Of a stretch of 36,017 nt of DNA, positions 32,838 through 36,017 are shown in pieces. Source of the DNA: Sperchopsis tessellata (lineage: Eukaryota > Arthropoda > Insecta > Coleoptera > Hydrophilidae). The number at the start of each line of letters is the position of its first letter. Positions within the stretch are counted from its first letter, which is position 1. The stretch is taken from NCBI GenBank assembly GCA_033557685.1, contig JAWQRN010000147.1, positions 1-36,017 on the forward strand. Reading direction: 5' to 3'. The translations under genes and the position numbers were made by a program. The notes under the pieces are model-generated. The model was not told the origin of the DNA, searched no databases, and was given only the letters and a program-made list of their open reading frames with translations.

Positions 32838-34984
32838 GGGTTCAAAGACTTTTTTATGTTAATTACTTTTTATTGCTTTGAAAACTTAAAATTGATTTTT
32901 TGAGAAAACATTAATTTCAAGTTACTTAGTTGTAGTTTTAAATGGACGATATGATCAACAAGAAATTTACAAAACCCATAAAGGTAAATAGTTGGTTAAC
33001 ACTTTTAACCAAAAACATATATGGAAGCAGCGTCCATTAGATCAAGGAACCTAAATAGCGGCTACATTCACATTGAAAATATGATTTTTAATCAATACAC
33101 TGATCAAAACGAACTTAATAAAGGAGAGGTCTTTATTATATTGCTATTATTAGAGGGATATAATGATAGGTCGAAACCTTTTCATGGGACTTATTGGTCT
33201 ATAAAAAAACTGGTTTATTCTGTGAGTAAAGATAATTTATTCTCAAATTATTTTAGGAATACTGTTTACAATTTACATTTATGAACTAGAGTTGTTAAAG
33301 GTAATAGGCAAAATATTATCTAAACACATTCTCTATTTTAATGTCTGCAGACAAGATGGCGCCATAAACAAACAAGTCAAGGACCTCCACATCCAAAGCA
33401 TACGCAGCCAGTAAATATTTCACTTCACGCACAATCATTACTTTTCAATCTCTTTGCTTAACGTCAATGTTATTGATATATGTATACGTAAAAGCAAGGC
33501 CGCCTGTTGTATGGATCGGCGAATGGAAATAGCATCACCTTTTCGGAATCTCTTGGCTCTCGGAAGGAGGCCTCGGTTTGTTCGGACATCAAAGGAGGAG
33601 GCCTGCTATTGTGAATGTAATTCAATCAGTCTATTCAGGGTATTGAATGGTTTCGTGGCCGCAGCGCAGAAATTAATTTATCATTTAGACCTCGGCATTA
33701 TTCACATAGCTTTTGTATCGCCTCGTATTTTATTGCGGGCTTGGTCCGTTCTTGCTCGAATTCCACATGTAAAACATGTTGCATGGGGATGATGACATTG
33801 ATGAATATGTATTGTATTGCTCTCTGGTGGACGAGTGGTTTATACGTGCACATTTCACATGGCTTCTCTTATGTTGAGGAAACTGTACAAAACCAGCAAT
33901 CGATCTGAATTATCATGGTTCTTTCTCTGGTTGATTGTAAAAACATACTGATTTCTTCAAGGCGTAATGAAGAATCATGGTTCAATTGGTTTCGGAGGTT
34001 GCAGGATAAAGGTACCTTTGAAAACCGGTGTAGCGCAAAAACAAAATTGATTGTGTAAAAACTGAATATTAACTGTAATTTGAAGCAATTTAAATATTAA
34101 CAAAAGTCAAAACTATTATACAGTATAGATTTCAGTGTAAAGTGCAAGAAATTTACTGACCAAATTGTGGAAATTTAGAACTTTTATTATGTGTGGTTTG
34201 CAAATACACACTTTAAAATTATTCTCTTGTAACTTTCAACCCATCGAAGTTATTTGTAATGTTGATTTTAAAACACGTTGCAATACACCATGAGGAGATA
34301 ATGAGAGATTTGATATTTTAATAACATATTGTCTGTTTTCACAATCTATGTTTTCCATATTATACAATAACATTCGTTGTTATTCGAGTCTGGGAAAAAA
34401 CGAATTAATAATATTTGTTTTGAAAAACGTATAAAACTAGCAGTCAGTTCATAAATTTCGCATACATTGACTTACAATAAAATGCGTCAGTTATAAGGTT
34501 ACTCTAGTCATCCATATTTGTCTTCCGCATTCTTAAACAAGCAGCATCTAACAAAATTAGGTACTGACAACGATGTTGTATAGATGGAGGGAGCATTTCG
34601 CAGAAAAAGTGAGTGGTTCAAAACGGAAAATGATCTCAAAACGTTGACTATTATCATAGGCGTCGTAAAAAAATGTGCTAATAAAAAGACATTATTATTT
34701 ATTTATATAAATTTTAATATAATAATCTACAAATAAGAGAAGGAGAAAAACAAAGTATTATATAAAATTATATAGGACGCTATTGAATTGGCTATATATG
34801 GCTACTTTTTAAATGCACTTAATATTTATATATTGATTCTTAAATATTTCTTCCTTTTGAAAATTAATTCGTTCCACTTGTCATTTTTTTGACTTAGTAA
34901 GTCGAGAAGCTGCCCAACACAACAATAGGTGCAAACAAAATTAAGTCTCATATCACTAAAAATTTACTCAATTTTAATTTTTTT
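32838..34984. other. Long-intron sequence; GC-richer island at about 33340-33800
   Basis: Featureless apart from 33340-33800, where base composition is more balanced and a 112-codon plus ORF occurs that I do not recognise. ATGGCGCCAT at 33356-33365 is a perfect palindrome embedded in AAGATGGCGCC. Confidence 0.4.
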
Positions 34985-35940
34985 TTTCATTTTCTAGTTA
35001 TTTGGCTATCATCATCCTCATTCATCCATTGTCGAATGTTCGCCTTCCATAAGTTTCCATCTACCTCGGTGTTGAGTTTTTTGTATCCAGTTCGTCGCTG
35101 CAACTCTCTTTACATCGTCCATCCACCTGGTCTGTAGTCTCCCTCTGCCTCTCTTTTTGTTCCATGGTTTATATTCCAATATTCTGTGAGGCCAGCGGTT
35201 GTCCTTCATTCGGGCTATGTGGCCAGCCCATCACATCTTAGCCTTCCTATCCTTTGCACCACATCTGTTACCTTTGATCTTAGACGGATTTCCTTATTTG
35301 TTATGTGGTTTCTTAATGTTATTCCGAGAATTCGTCTTTCCATCTTCCTCTGGGTGACCCAAAGTTTGTTAGTGATTTCTCTATTCAGGGCTCAGGTTTC
35401 TGTTCCATAAGTAAGTGTTGGTAGAATATATTGATCAAAGGTCTTTAGTTTATTTGTGATTTTTGAATTGAAGATGCTTTTTAGCTTGCTGAAAGCGACC
35501 CAACCCAATGCTATTCTTCTTTTTAGGTCAGACTTTAGACTATTCTTGGAGATTTCAATTGTTTGGCCCAAATATGTGTATGAGTTTTTTTGTTTGATTG
35601 TTTCGCGTTCCACTTCCAATTTAGAGTCGAAGTTTATTTAGTTTATTTCATAGTTGGTCATGTACATAGTTTTGTCAGTGCTCATTTGCAATCCTATCTT
35701 CTTGGATATCTTGTCCAGTTCCTGTAGATCTTCTTGAAGGGTGGCAACAACTGCGATGTCTTCAGCGAACCTTAAATGTCTTAAATGTTCTCCATTTACA
35801 TGTATTCCCTTGTTCCTTCAGTCCAATTTTGTAAACAATTCCTCCAGGGCTAACGTAAACAGCTTTGGTGAGATAGTGTCGCTCTGTCTGATGCCTCTGC
35901 CGATTTTGATCTTACTGTTTTTTTAAGATAACTTAGAGTA
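34985..35940 (-). pseudogene. Non-LTR retrotransposon (LINE) reverse transcriptase, 3' half
   Basis: Minus strand, in order: GRGIRQSDTISPKLFTLALE, ELFTKLDWKNKGIHVNGEHL, RHLRFAEDIAVVATLQEDLQ, ELDKISKKIGLQMSTDKTMY, then YTYLGQTIEISKNSLKSDLK, RRIALGWVAFSKLKSIFNSK, YILPTLTYGTET, RHLGITL-type degraded region, RWPHRILEYKPWNKKRGRGR and TRWMDDVKRVAATNWIQKTQ. This is the standard insect 'endonuclease-reverse transcriptase' LINE. The catalytic FADD box reads FAED. At least one frameshift and a stop (near 35640) break it. The 3' end is a GATGATGATA-type tail at about 35005. The 5' portion is cut off at the microsatellite or continues outside the window. Confidence 0.9.
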
Positions 35941-35949
35941 TTGCGTTCT

Positions 35950-35951
<2 letters not shown>

Positions 35952-35996
<45 letters not shown>
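35952..35996. repeat. (AT)n dinucleotide microsatellite
   Basis: About 22 uninterrupted TA/AT units, immediately adjacent to the 5' break of the LINE relic and close to the window edge. Confidence 0.97.
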
Positions 35997-35998
<2 letters not shown>

Positions 35999-36017
35999 TT
36001 AATTAGTGTTAAATATA

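Noticed and set aside
33454..33792. 112-codon plus-strand ORF as a gene
   Set aside because: No recognisable domain and no splice or promoter context; kept only as part of a compositional island.

Overview
Eukaryotic, almost certainly insect, genomic DNA. It is AT-rich, with GT-AG introns and a dense load of decayed transposable elements typical of arthropods: Tc1/mariner, Tigger/pogo-like, hAT-like, Bel/Pao, Penelope-like and a non-LTR LINE. A beetle or another insect with a large genome is plausible, but the sequence alone does not settle the order.

The only clear host gene lies on the minus strand. Twelve consecutive coding exons between 16864 and 6503 join in frame, with consistent phases and good splice sites, into the last 1035 residues and stop codon of a ZSWIM5/6-type (SWIM zinc-finger) protein. 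The exon or exons carrying the SWIM finger and the N-terminus lie beyond position 36017, so the intron upstream of 16864 is longer than 19 kb. Two insertions stand out relative to the vertebrate proteins as I recall them. One is an Arg-Asp/Glu mixed-charge block (12075-12203). The other is a six-cysteine cluster (11170-11244). The arginine corresponding to human ZSWIM6 Arg1163, mutated in acromelic frontonasal dysostosis, is conserved.

Layout. 1-6300: region downstream of the gene, mostly featureless AT-rich DNA, with a striking 86-bp inverted repeat at 42-285 whose arms carry a hammerhead-ribozyme-like core. 6503-12867: eleven exons with mostly small, TE-free introns. 12868-16571: a 3.7-kb intron with a mariner fragment and a Tc1-like pseudogene. 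16572-16864: the most 5' exon in the window. 16865-36017: one long intron serving as a transposon graveyard. In order it holds a mariner-like relic (minus), a hAT-like relic (plus), a Tc1 3' end (minus), a Penelope-like relic (plus), a tRNA-derived SINE-like unit (minus), another Tc1 relic (minus) and a relic of an unnamed insect repetitive protein family (minus). These are followed by a Tc1 5' fragment (plus), a Tigger-like relic (minus), an internally deleted Bel/Pao retrotransposon with recognisable LTR pair (minus) and a LINE reverse-transcriptase 3' half (minus) running into an (AT)n microsatellite.

No tRNA, rRNA, CRISPR array or intact transposase was found. Every mobile-element coding region is broken by stops, frameshifts or deletions.
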